A stretch of DNA of 64,000 bases. It comes from Petrosia ficiformis. Lineage: Eukaryota > Porifera > Demospongiae > Haplosclerida > Petrosiidae. Position numbers and translations under genes: made by a program. This document shows positions 1 to 11,700 of the stretch, one piece after another (the stretch's first letter is position 1; every line of letters starts with the position of its first letter). Under the pieces are notes generated by a model that was not told the origin of the DNA, made no database searches, and was given only the letters and a program-made list of their open reading frames with translations. The stretch covers positions 13,548,916 to 13,612,915 of the forward strand of contig OX345637.1 in NCBI GenBank assembly GCA_947044365.1, given 5' to 3'.

Positions 1-95
1 TTGGCTCGCCGTGCCTACGCGTGGGCGAGTCTTAGCACTTGGGTTGTCATTCTGTCATTCATTCATTCTGTCTGTCTGTCCCAACTTTTTTAATG

Positions 96-190
96 TAAGC
101 GTCGATTTAAAGACTTGATATAGTAGAGAAAGAAGTTTATCAAAATCATATTGAAAAGAAATTTGCCACAGACATTGTTTTAGCAAGTTA
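96..190 (+). repeat. 95-bp direct repeat, copy 1, outside the pogo-like element
   Basis: This stretch recurs at 1874-1968 with only a few mismatches, so the two copies bracket the transposon at 234-1713. They could be a local duplication older than the insertion or two copies of another short repeat. Confidence 0.8.
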
Positions 191-233
191 TTCATTCATT
201 CCTTCCCAACTTTTTTTTTACTTTGAACAGTTA

Positions 234-1713
234 GCGTAAGTGGCCAATCACCGACATGTATCTATTATCGACACCGCTGGTATCAATTATCGACACATTC
301 GTAAACACTCATTAACGGACCGTATGGAATCAATTAATAAGTACAATCGTGTATTCGTGTTCCACGTTTCTGTTTTCATCAGTGTACTCTCAGTGCTGTC
401 AGTCTGTATCTCCCTCAATCAAAGGTTTACAACATGATAAAGTGGCATATACTATCTTATTTACATGTATGTTTGTTCTTTTGTTCAGTGTAGACACTCA
501 TGTCATCCAAACGAAGGAGAAAACGTGGCCGACCCAGGTCAAAAGCTTGTCTGCCTGTTCTTTCTACTCCGATTACAAAATCTCGGAAACAGTGGTCTGA
601 TGAATCCGTGTTAGCTGCTATCGAAGCAGTGAAGAATGGAGAACCTCTTCTTCGTGCTGTTGTCATGTTTGGAATTCCTAGGACAACCCTTGGTGATCGA
701 ATGCGTGGAAAGGTTGCCGGTTCATGGCATGAAATGTGGACCAAGGCCTTATCTTTCCCCAGACGAAGAGCTACAACTGTCAGAGTTTATTGTGGAGGTA
801 GATCAGGCTGGTTTTGGAAAGACAAGGAGAGAAATCGTAACGCCTGCTGAAAATGTTGTTCATGATAAAGGAATGTTGAGAGGAAGCAGGGTAACAAGTG
901 GCTGGTTTCGACGCTTTATGGAATGACACCCTGATCTATCTTTACGTAAAGGTGATGTGACAGCAAATGTGCGAATGGATTGTCTCGATTTTGAGACAAT
1001 GAAGGCTTACTTTGATTTGTTGAAGGATATCCTAGATAAGAACAACTAATGGATTCTGTGAGTCGTGACAGTATCCGTGATATTTTTACATTAACCAATG
1101 TTGTGTGGCCTTCCAAACGTTTGAAGATGACGGAAGAGAACAATCTGGTTTAGAATGGGTTGAGTGCGCTTGCTCTCGATGGCTACATGAAGAATGTATA
1201 GAATATGATATAAGTGTTAATTCCAGGAGTCAAGAGTTGTTGTGTCCCTTTTGTTTATAGATTATCTTTGTTGTCAAGTACAAAAATATTTGGAAAAATA
1301 TAAAATTTTTTTATTGTTTGTTAAAAAAAAATTCAAATTATGTTAAATACAAATATATTTCAAAAATTTTATAGCAGTAGTGGTAGTAGGAATGGTTGTG
1401 CATATAGGGGTGGAGTTGAAAAAATATGCAGTCTGTGCTAGAGGAGAATGTTTACATGAGTGTTGATAATTGATGTACAGAAATGAATGTAGTGCACGTG
1501 GCGCAATAAAGTACCAGGTGTCGATAATTGATTTTTTCAACCCTTCGTATTTCAACTACCGCTCTCATTGTGAATTCTTTAATTCCTCGAGGTTTGTTGG
1601 ATCCTGAGAATTGACTACAAGCATTTGTTCTCCTTGTTATTGTCGTCTGGAGGTGTTTCTAAAGTGAGTTGCAAATCTGGAAAACTTACATGTCGATAAT
1701 TGGTCACTTACGC
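234..1713 (+). mobile_element. pogo/Tigger-like DNA transposon, internally deleted
   Basis: The ends are inverted repeats (GCGTAAGTGGCCAATCACCG at the left; the right end reads inward as GCGTAAGTGACCAATTATCG) flanked by TA at 232-233 and 1714-1715, the target duplication of the Tc1/mariner-pogo group. Subterminal copies of a CGATAATTG-like motif occur inside both ends (about 262-300 and 1461-1530) and may be transposase sites. The coding content is a broken pogo/Tigger-type transposase whose catalytic DDE region is missing, so the copy is non-autonomous. The assignment rests on TIR, TSD and protein motifs read by eye. Confidence 0.82.
500..1260 (+). pseudogene. pogo/Tigger-like transposase relic with C-terminal PHD-like finger
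   Basis: The start at 500 opens a basic segment followed by a psq-type helix-turn-helix (WSDESVLAAIEAVKNGE ... FGIPRTTLGDR). A frameshift at about 700-735 moves the reading to a second frame, where a CENP-B-type HTH follows (PYLSPDEELQLSEFIVEVD, GKTRREI, GWFRRFME). An in-frame TGA sits at 924-926, after which HPDLSLRKGD continues. The frame ends near 1047, where the roughly 300-residue DDE catalytic domain should begin but is absent. From about 1120 another frame gives WVECACSRWLHEEC ... LLCPFC and a stop at 1258-1260, a PHD-like zinc finger of the kind found at the C terminus of some invertebrate pogo-like transposases. Frameshift, stop and deletion make it a pseudogene. Sequence-specific DNA binding and a zinc-finger tail are the inferred ancestral features. 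Confidence 0.75.
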
Positions 1714-1873
1714 TATAACTTCAAACGCATACCTCCCACAGCCACAAAACTTTCAGATCTGTTAAAAAACCTGGTCTTCTATTGCTCTGTTGTTTTTATA
1801 ATGAAGTAAACTGTATGAAAAGTTACTTAGAATGGAAAATGCTAAAATCACTACAGATCCTAGCCAGATGCTT

Positions 1874-1968
1874 TAAGCGTCGATTTAAAGACTTGATAGG
1901 GTAAAGAAAGAAGTTTATCAACATCGTATTGAAAAGAGATTTGCCACAGACATTGTTTTAGCAAGTTA
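1874..1968 (+). repeat. 95-bp direct repeat, copy 2
   Basis: Partner of 96-190, same orientation, beginning TAAGCGTCGATTTAAAG and ending TAGCAAGTTA. Confidence 0.8.
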
Positions 1969-3151
1969 CAGACTCTATCTTTGTAAGCTCTCCAGTTTCT
2001 GCCATTTACTTGCAATGACCCACAACCTCAGCCACACCCAATGTAATCACGTGAGATCAAACGTGGAGGTCAGTTTTGAGCAGGTCGCTATTACTGAACT
2101 TTTGTTTGACTTTCAAATTACATATATTTGAACTGTAAGTTCAATGCTTTTGCTCATTGTAGTTGTAACAATGTAAAATTCATTATAGGATAATTATTTT
2201 TAGTAACTGGCAGTTGTGGCATAGATACTTTTGGTAATGAATGTGGTAATGAATATTTGTTGGAAGAGTATATTATGTAATTTGACTGTAAGTAATATAG
2301 TTATTATACTAGTTCAAAGCAGTATAGCTGATGGAGAATCATTCTTAGTCATCTTCCATGTGTTTTTATATTTATCAGATATAATCTTAGCCAGTCTAGC
2401 CACAAAAAACTTTCAACTTTATATAAACAAGAAATTCAAATTTAAGCTTGTTACTTTCTCTCTTGCATCTCATTTATTTAATTGTTGCAATTGCAACCTA
2501 TCCTTAAGATACAGCGGCGAGGCCACCCACCAAAGGTGCTTTATTAGATTGTGAACTGTAGAACTAGAACAGAACTGAAATGAAAATATTAATTCAAAAC
2601 ATAGAGCTATAAAGTAGTATATCACAATACATCACATTTTTCACTTCATTGATCATTACTTAACAGCTGTACCTGCTTGTAGAAATAAGAAGTTCATTAA
2701 TATGTAACAGTAGTTTCACTAGTTTGATCATTCAAAATTTTATTTTCATTTATTTCATTCTGAGTTATCAAGAACCAGGAACAGTCAATAACATTTTTGC
2801 AATTTATAATAGGAACTAAATCAGAATCAAAACTTCTCTCATGTTTGGAGCCAGAACTAAAACAGAATCAAAAAACATTTCAAGTTGGTACTAAAACTAT
2901 AACAAAATCAACAGGATTTTCAAACTCTGAACTATAACTAAAATCATAACTAAAACAACATTTAATACTAAAACTACACTAGTACTTTTAAACATCCCAG
3001 CTTGCTACCTCCCTTCAATTAACAAAGAATTATTTTGGTATACATATAGGTTATATGCTGTTTTAGCCAGATTACAATTATTTTAGATCCAGAGGCTGAA
3101 GCCTAAGGAATCCAAATACCTGTAATCCCACAAAACAGTGTATAACTATTT
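1969..3151. other. Intergenic, AT-rich, no gene seen
   Basis: No convincing coding signal. A 107-residue open frame at 2231-2554 has no recognisable domain and AT-biased content. Between about 2560 and 2990 the sequence is a degenerate A-rich run of variants of AACTAAAACAGAATCAAAA, likely a decayed simple or satellite-like repeat. Confidence 0.6.
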
Positions 3152-3530
3152 ATGGCCCATAGGGCCATCCATATGATTGCTTTCCCACAAGTTCGATGTA
3201 TGTTTATATATTTATATGTTTGTCATATGCGCTGTATATGTAGTCAAGGAAGTTACGTCATTCCGGGGGTTTGATCAATTATTGGGCGTGGCACGTAAAA
3301 GAACGCGTGCTCAAGCTCTATAGACCAGCAGTTGTGTAGCTTATGTAGAAACTAGAACTAATAGCTAGCTATTCTACCTAAAATATATTCTTAAAGTTCT
3401 ACAAGGTCATTTACAAGGTAAACAGAATAGATAATCAAAATAATAACTGTAAAGGCTGATGTGTTTCAGGCACCATAAAGTTATCCATGATTACTGAATG
3501 CTGGACACCACAAAGCAGTCACAGGGATAC
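3152..3530 (+). mobile_element. MITE family M1, full copy
   Basis: A roughly 350-bp element that begins with GGCCCATAGGGCCATCC...ATGATTGCTTTCC and ends in an inverted version of the same motif (CACAAAGCAGTCACAGGGATAC). Internal landmarks shared by all copies are AAGGAAGTTACGTCATTCC, a GGGCGTGGC motif and AGCTTATGTAGAAACTAGAAC. Other copies lie at 8909-9264, 9919-10210 (reverse), 10735-11095 (reverse) and 53950-54275, with fragments near 16063, 27085, 43815 and 46744. No coding capacity. Confidence 0.8.
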
Positions 3531-3752
3531 TATACTCATATTGAAACTTGTTGAGTGGTTTCCACTCACTGTACAAACAGTTCACATATGAATATTATTA
3601 TTCATATTGACTGATCAGCAAATGCTTACATAGTTGCACCATTCCTGTGGCTTGGCCAATTAATGGGCAAGGAACATAGCACTATATATACACCTAATAC
3701 TAATGATTGTTGTATTAACAGAGAAGCATTGTTATCATTAACAAATATTTAC

Positions 3753-4174
3753 CTTTTACTACGAGTTGACCCATATCACTGACTAGTTTTTGAGTTTTTC
3801 CAATAACAAAAACTACACACTTTATTTCAGTATTGTTGTATTGTGATAAGGCAGTTGCTGTTAGATTTCTTATTTGTGTTGTAGAGTCATAATTGACAAT
3901 TCCGAGTTGTAGGAAACCTTTGTCAATGATCTTTTGTTTACTGGCATAGGTATCATTCACAGTGTATAACAAAATGATAGAATCATCAGTACTGACAATA
4001 CAACTGAATTCCACTTTAGTACCATCCACAACAGTCATACTGTGTGGATGGCTCAGAAATTCTACAAAATAGACACAATGAATGAATGAGAGATTTACTG
4101 ACATATTAATTATGGTTATTACCTAGACTTTGAGCAAACACCATATGAAGAAAGAGTATTGCTAACAGCAACAT
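3753..4174 (-). pseudogene. Receptor gene A, 5' remnant: signal peptide plus Ig-like exon
   Basis: Exon 1 (4123-4174) starts at ATG 4172-4174 and encodes a signal peptide (MLLLAILFLHMVFAQSL) ending in phase 1 at a GT donor. Exon 2 (3753-4061) is a complete 309-bp phase 1-1 Ig-like exon with B-strand Cys (KVEFSC) and F-strand Cys (QYNNTEIKC), ending VVKG at a GT donor. No FN3, stalk or TM exon can be found on this strand towards position 1, where a MITE and the degenerate A-rich repeat now lie. The Ig is closest to that of gene B (both GF(L/M)QLGIVN), its head-to-head neighbour. It is probably a truncated partner of B. Alternatively the missing exons lie beyond the window, or it makes a short secreted product by reading into the intron. 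Confidence 0.7.
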
Positions 4175-4323
4175 GTCATCAGATCAGATATAAGGTTAGT
4201 TGCACCCACAAATTGGACAAGAAGCTTTAAAAAGACGTGGCAGATAACTGAGCATATATGCTGGGCAGATGACGTTATATTCTGGATTATCTACCAACAG
4301 ATTACAGATATATAGCCCACCAC

Positions 4324-4344
4324 CGATCACATGGTGTGACGTCA
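4324..4344 (-). promoter_or_regulatory. CRE-like palindrome upstream of gene A
   Basis: CGATCACATGGTGTGACGTCA contains a perfect TGACGTCA (4337-4344), the bZIP/CREB-type palindrome, 150 bp upstream of the gene A start codon. A CACGTG E-box lies at 4441-4446. A related string, CGATCACGTGACATAATGACG, lies upstream of gene C (25952-25972). The role is inferred from position and resemblance only. Confidence 0.35.
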
Positions 4345-5986
4345 GACGCTCTCCTATAATTATATAATAATATATAATATATATACCGGTATATAATTAT
4401 AGAGAGAGTTGAGGGTGCATTATTGCCGCCTATATCCTACCACGTGTGTTAAGTTGCTGATCACCCCGAGAAGTGAGATATAATAATATATTTCATCTTC
4501 TTCAGTAAATCTCTGCTTTCATTGCAGGTAACTGCACTTGTTGTTGATGATTGACTAAAAATCGAGCTGAAATCGAAGTCTGTATCGTCAATCTCATCAA
4601 ACCCCAGCTGGAAACTTTGTAAATTGGTTGGAGGCAATTTGTCATAATAAGTATTAGTATTTCAGTCATGTAATTATAAGGTTTTTACTAACAATTCTAT
4701 AGAATAGCCAACTGGGAACAAGATAAACAAACTGTGCTAAAACCAAATGACCTACAAAGTGAAGATTCAGTACTATTAATATCATGTGTTGTATACTACA
4801 CACCTGACAATCAAAATGTAGCTGATCCTGTTTCTTCTTCAATCAACTGTATATAGTATCTTTACAAGATTCAAATAGATTTATGCTGCTCCTAGCCTCC
4901 TAGTAAGGCCAGCTCGTCATATGCTGGGTGTACTGAGCAATAATGTCATAATGAACTGTAAATTATGATGAATCATGTGTGAGATTGTTAATGTTATTAA
5001 AATTGTTTAACCATTATTAAAGTTAAGTAACTATTAAGTAAAATTAGCTTGGAAGATTTTAGGACAAGTTTGCCTGGATTCTCAGATTTCGAATAGGATT
5101 TCGGATTTCCAGATTTCCTTTCCAGATTCAGGGATTTGAGTTGATTTGTAAGGAGGTTGTACGAGATTTCTATTCGTGTCACCCCTCGGATCATCCTTTC
5201 TAGTGCCGTCGTCTTATCAAAACCTTTCGGTATATTTGCAAGTGACATGAAAATCAATAGGTGAGATTAGATACTGGAAAGTTTGATTAATATGCACAGA
5301 GCAGGGGAGGAAACAGTACAGCTAGGGGGTGGCTGAACGCTGAAGACTGCTAGGGTACATGCAAGGCTGTGCGGGCATTGTTCCATTCCCTGTGGCGGCA
5401 TGCCCCAAAAAGAAATTTTAATTTGGATTCTCAAAATCAGCAGTACACTATATATAATTATTTAGCTACTCCCCCTAGGGCTCAGCCACTAATGCAGATT
5501 TGGGGGTGGGGGGTTAAAGCCCCTTTGCAACCCCAACCAGTTTTCTCTTTCTGTACAGAGTAGCACTAGATTGAAACAACATAACTATCAGCTAGTAGTT
5601 TCAATACAAGCATCAGTTATTTTATAAAGGTGTTACCAACTTAAAATACTATAATATATTTCTTGCAAATAATATCCAAAATGGTATTGTATCACATTGA
5701 CTGGAATTAACATATAGTGAATATTGAAGACTAAAATTTCCCTAATAGGGCAGGCTTGCTGGCATGAGAAAATGTAATACATATTGGGAGGAAATTACTT
5801 AACCAGGGAAAAATAAGCTAGAAATTTTGCATGTAAAATTTTAAATGGGAAAAGTTTTCACTAAAATTAATTAGTTATCAACTGTGCACATGATATTATT
5901 ATAATATACACATAGTGTGGAGCTCACTCAGGCTTCCCTACACAATAAGTATAATATACATTTTCATAGGTTCAGTGTAAACTAAT
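4345..5986. other. Intergenic region between gene A and gene B
   Basis: About 1.6 kb between the A promoter and the putative first exon of B. It is AT-rich with no recognised coding exon. The part at about 5280-5560 (GCAGGGGAGG... GGGGTTAAAGCCCC) has a GC content and short inverted ends unlike its surroundings and may be a small non-autonomous element. Open frames at 4997-5257 (-) and 5369-5563 (+) look spurious. Confidence 0.5.
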
Positions 5987-7982
5987 ATGGATACAATTTT
6001 TTTTCATTCATAATAGCATTTTAATCCTATTGGGAATATTAGTTACAAGTATTTTGAGTTTTGGTAAGTACAATGTATTCTGCCAATCACATATATGTTT
6101 TCATATTTCGTTGAACATTGTCAGTATGATTCATTTTGTATTTCTAAATTATCATGATTGGTTTTCACTTGACATTTTTTAGAGAGTACAGTACTCTCTG
6201 TGTAGGGATAAGACGAAAAAATTAACACCCATGCATTTCAATTGCAAGTATTGAGTGGAATTCTCTGTTAATATCATTGAGATAAGTCTTAATACACACA
6301 TATCTTTTCATATCTAGTGTTTTGTGACTACCAACACTTAGATGGTATGCAGTTACATTAAAATCATAACCATTTTAAGAATTATAAAAACATTCTTGTA
6401 ATAATTTTAATAATGATTACTTAATTGGACGCCATACAATAATTATAATAGTTATACTATAATTATATAAGCATTGGATTGCCAAGTGGTTGACACAGTG
6501 ACTCCTACTGACTACATCCTGAGGACTGCAGACAATGCTGTAAGTGAAAGCGAAAATAACCATATTTGTAGATGAAAGAGAATGGTCATCAATAAACAAA
6601 AAAAAGACTGACCTTTGGTACTAAACAAGGCCTGCCTATTTATAATATTATGCACTAAAAATTGATGTGGGTGTGTGCAATTATGTTTTCATATAACAAC
6701 TCTACATAAGTACCTTCATGTATGTCACTAAAGTGGAAAAGACAAAGTAGATGTGCTTATGTAGGGTTATAAGGAAGTGGTTAGCATAATTTTGTTGCTG
6801 AGGTTCTGCTTTTTTTTGGGTTTTAAGTTTTTCACTTTTTGATAATGTTATTATTCTTGTATTATGGCATATAATACATTTGTGCATATATGTATGTTTG
6901 ACATAGTTAAGGAAATTATGTCATTACTAGGGGATTCATTATTTATTTTACATTCAGCACATTTAGTTTCTGACCACAATTCATATCTTAATCACTAGAA
7001 TTTCTGACTCATCCTAATAATATAACAGTTCTTCATGGTACTGAAGTGAATTTCAGTTGTGTTGCTATAGATTTTGATTTAATTTTCTTATTTGTGAATG
7101 ATACTCGTGCAGCAGAAAAAGGTGTTATGGATAAAGGTTTTATGCAACTTGGAATTGTCAATATCAACTCTACAACACTAATAAGAAATCTAACAGCAAC
7201 TGCATCAACACAATATAACAATACTGAAATACAATGTTATGCAATTAATAATAACAACACAGTACTACAATTCAGTGACACTGGTACACTCTTGGTACAA
7301 GGTAAATTATTATTAAGACCCATCTCCCTATACTAATGTAATATATTTTTACAGGTCCATTATCATCAGTTGTTGATATATCTCATTATTTCATTAATTC
7401 CTCAAGTCTCAATATCTCATGGAATCCACCATTCACTCTTCCTGGGACACATATCACTGGATATAACATATCAGTTACTAGTATCATGTTCAATATATCT
7501 CAGTTTATTACTGATACTTACTATGTGTTAACAGCTCCTAATAATACTGATCCATGTGATGAGATCAGTATAACAGTATCAGGTTATAATGGAGCAGGGA
7601 ATGGAGAAATGACTACTATATCATCACTATACTTCTCTAAAGGTGATAATAGTATTATTATACTGTGTGTGTGTGTATGTGTCTATTTATATATTGAGTG
7701 ATGTCTAAGTTTGCCATCAAAAACTACGATTATCTTGATATTGATTCAACCCTAACCATAACCCAACACAAATTGTAAAAACTAAACTGAAGATGGTCTC
7801 CTGTTTTGTCAATGATTAAGCTAGTATTTTGGATCATTTAGTTGTCATATAATAGTTATTCCTAATATTTATTACTGAGATCGAAAAAGGATATTAATGC
7901 CCAAAGAGCATGCAAACATAAGTACCTACATTGTACACTGCTGTGAATCTAACAAAGCATGCAAAGTACTGTGTTGATGTAT

Positions 7983-8029
<47 letters not shown>

Positions 8030-8687
8030 ATATATATAGTATGCTAACAGGTCCTATATACAAAATATAAGACCTTGAGTTCTATGTCCGAGGATGTGAT
8101 ATAGCCTGAGCCTGCGAGGGCTATATCACATCCGAGGACACAAAGCGAGGGTCCTATATGCATTATATAGGATCTATTAGCATATTATATACAATATATT
8201 GTATGATGGTGACATCTCCTGCATAGTGTGCACATGGAAGTTCTATGTACAATATAGAGAACTCACCACATCAAAGGGATGATGTCACCATCATACTCTA
8301 TATATATATCAGTGCCCTCCACAGGAAAAAAAAATAGCAGGGTGGTTGAGATAGTAAGTGAAAAACGTGATAAATGTACAGATGTATGTAATGAATGATT
8401 ATGCCACACATGCTTACACAATATGTAACCTAAAGCAACAGAACAATCATTCTCATATCACAGACTTACAGTCTTCATCTTTCAAGTTGCAAACATCTAA
8501 ATGCTTGTAATCTTCTTTAATACACACACGTGGGCAATAAACACACCCAGTAGGACTAATTAAAAATGTTTTTAATCATTAATAATTTTAAATTTAACGA
8601 TTTAATTGATGTTTAAAGCGGGGTGGATAACAGGGTGGTATGTAAAGAAGCAGGGTGGGCCACCCTGCTTCCATGCTTTAGGGAGAC

Positions 8688-8746
<59 letters not shown>

Positions 8747-11700
8747 GTTTTGTTGATAAGTTCCATCAAATGCTTTTTTGGTTTTGACATTCTTTCCTCA
8801 TTTTTGTGGATGATTCTTACTTTATAGTTACTGTAATGGAAATTTACTTGTAAAAAGTAAAAACTATTAAACTAACATTATTATATTCTCTTTTCATGTC
8901 ATTTTTGTGGCCCACAGGGCTATCTCTATGATTGCTTTCCACAGGGTTTAATGTATGTAGAATAGATATATAAGATGCTTGTGTCAGATACACGAGTATG
9001 TATACGTAGTTAAGGAAGTTGCATCATTCTGGGTAGCTCGGTCAATTAATGGGTGTAGTGCATAATAAAATGCACAGATCTATACAGACTAGCAGGAAGA
9101 GAACTGCTTGCAGCAGCTATAGAAACTGGAACTTATAGCTGTTCTATATTTCTAAAGTTTTACAACATCCTTTAAAAATTAAGGAGAGTAGATAATCAAA
9201 GTAATATCTATATTAGGTTGGTACAACATGATTACTGGACACCACAAAGAAATCATAGGAATACTTGTTACTCTATATATCTTGGTAAAACTTTTAATAT
9301 TTTGTTTTTTACTTCAACAGTCCCTTCAGTTGATTCCAGTATACCAGTAACCATTCAACCAGTAGTCACTGGTAATGTGGTAGAAATAACAGTACATGTG
9401 AACGTAAGTAACAATTTTAATCAATATCATGCATGTTGGGAGAACATACTGTTTGTAATTTTGTACATGTATAGTACTGATATGAGAATACATGTACATG
9501 TATTATAATTATGTACTCTTAGAATTATATAATTATACTTATAAGAATAATTTTTAAAAAATTTTATAAAAATGAAAAATGTTGGTATATCAAAACCCAA
9601 AAAGTATGCAAGCAATATTGGGATGATGTTATCACAGGATGTAAACGCCTAAAACTGCTATAAAAGCAAGAGACAAAAAGCTATACTTTTGCATGGTTAT
9701 GTATTGAAGTGGTTTATTTAATTTTGGGTACTATGTTTACCTTCTATTCAGGGGCGTACCTAGACTTTGATTGATGGTATAACATACTCGGTGTGTAAAG
9801 CGCCCTGCGAAAATTTATAACTGTTATAATATATATAATTATGTTTTGTATAACTATGTTTAAAAATGATAAGCCACGTGCACTGTGCTACTTAAAAACA
9901 GGATAATTATGGAGAGGTATCCCTGTGATTACTTTGGCATTTACTAATCATTGCTGACTTTCTCATGCCTGAAGCACAACAGTCTATTATAACTATATAG
10001 TTATTGTTTTGATTATCAACTCTTACATTTTAAAGGATCTTGTGGAACTTTAGAAATTCAGATAGAATAGCTATTAGTTAATTCATATACAACATGTACA
10101 TGTATATGACAAGTATTATAAAAATTAATATTTCTATGGATATATATATATATATATATTATGTATATACACCCAGTAGAAAGCAATCATAGGGATGGCC
10201 CTGTAGGCATAAAAATTTTTAATTAGATTATAGCACTGTACGTGCTGTGCCACTTTAGTGGAGAACCTGGACCATAGCTGTTTTTAATGTTGTGTTATTT
10301 TAAAGGGAACATACAGCTGTATCTTGTGTGCTATCTCAAAATATCTATGCATATGATTTATATATTATCAGGATTCATGCATCTCTTAGGCTTCATCCTC
10401 AGGATCTAAATCCATTCTAGTAGATTTATATTATTAACCTATATTACCATGCTAAAAATTAATTTCTTACAAGCAATGCATGAGTTCTTCCTCATTCACC
10501 CTTAATGTCTGAACTGAACTGGGAGGCAAGATTCTGGCAAGTGAATACGACCCCTCCTCCACATGGAAACCCAGGTAATAGGCCACCATAATATCTAATA
10601 TAACAACCAACATGTTACCATGGTGACCGTATATTAGACCACAAGACATTATAAATAACACGTTACCATTAATGTCTGTTGTATGATGATACAAATGGCC
10701 ATGTGAGCCATAACAAGATATATAGAGAAAAAACTATCCCTATGATTGCTTTGTGGTGTCCATCATTCAGTAATCATGGCTGACTCTGATACACCACATA
10801 CTACTATAGTTATTATTTTGATTATCTACTTTTTAGGGTTCTTGTATAACTTTAGGAATGTATTGCACCTAGAACAGCTATTAGTCTACATAAAGCTACA
10901 AGCAGTGTTCTTCCTGCTGGCCTGTAGAGCTTGAGCACGCGTTCTATTATGCGTTCATTAGTTGCCTGACCCCATGGAATTATGTAACTTCCTTAACTAC
11001 ATATACAACTCATGCTAGCACAAGTGACACAAGCATATAAATATAAACACTTCAAACCCGTAGGAAAGCAATCATAGGGATGACCCTACGGGCCATAAAA
11101 ATGGCTGAATTAAATTTAATTATGACTGTTAGCATCATTTATTTTCTGATGTAGCTGAGAATTATTGCACATTACATTACATGTATTTCATTTAAAAGTA
11201 TTTTATGTGAAATCTTTGGAAAATGTTATACTACTAAGAGTACGCTAATACTAGTTGTATTAAAATGTATTTTTGTTATTTACTATAATATACTATATCC
11301 ACAGGTTAGTAAACTATGTCCTGGGGAATATCCCACTACTATTGATATATTGATTACTAATTCAACTGATGATACTACAATACAAAATATTAATGATGTA
11401 ATGTTAATGGAAGGATCACAAGATAATATACTCACTACTGTGGATAATATTACTCTTCAATCAGACATGATATATACTATACAAGTGTCGTTTAGTAATT
11501 TGGATGGAGAGTTTAATATTACTAGTAGTACTAACTTCAGTAAGTTCTCACTAGTCATGTCATTGTAATTATATTACATGTATAATAATTGTTACAGTAA
11601 TGATATTGTTAAACATGTGTTATACACTATACTAACTATTCTCAGCTAAGTGAAACAGAAAGATTATGATAGTTTCACAGTCGCCTTAAACTCTAGGAAA

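Larger units (their letters stand above)
7643..9320 (+). other. Intron 3 of gene B, repeat-filled
   Basis: Lies between the FN3 exon and the third-domain exon. It contains (TA)n tracts at about 7985-8025 and 8693-8744, a nested palindrome at 8038-8297, and a MITE M1 copy at 8909-9264 just upstream of the acceptor. No coding signal. Confidence 0.6.

Noticed and set aside
2231..2554. 107-residue plus-strand open frame with hydrophobic parts
   Set aside because: AT-driven hydrophobicity, no domain and no splice context tying it to a gene.
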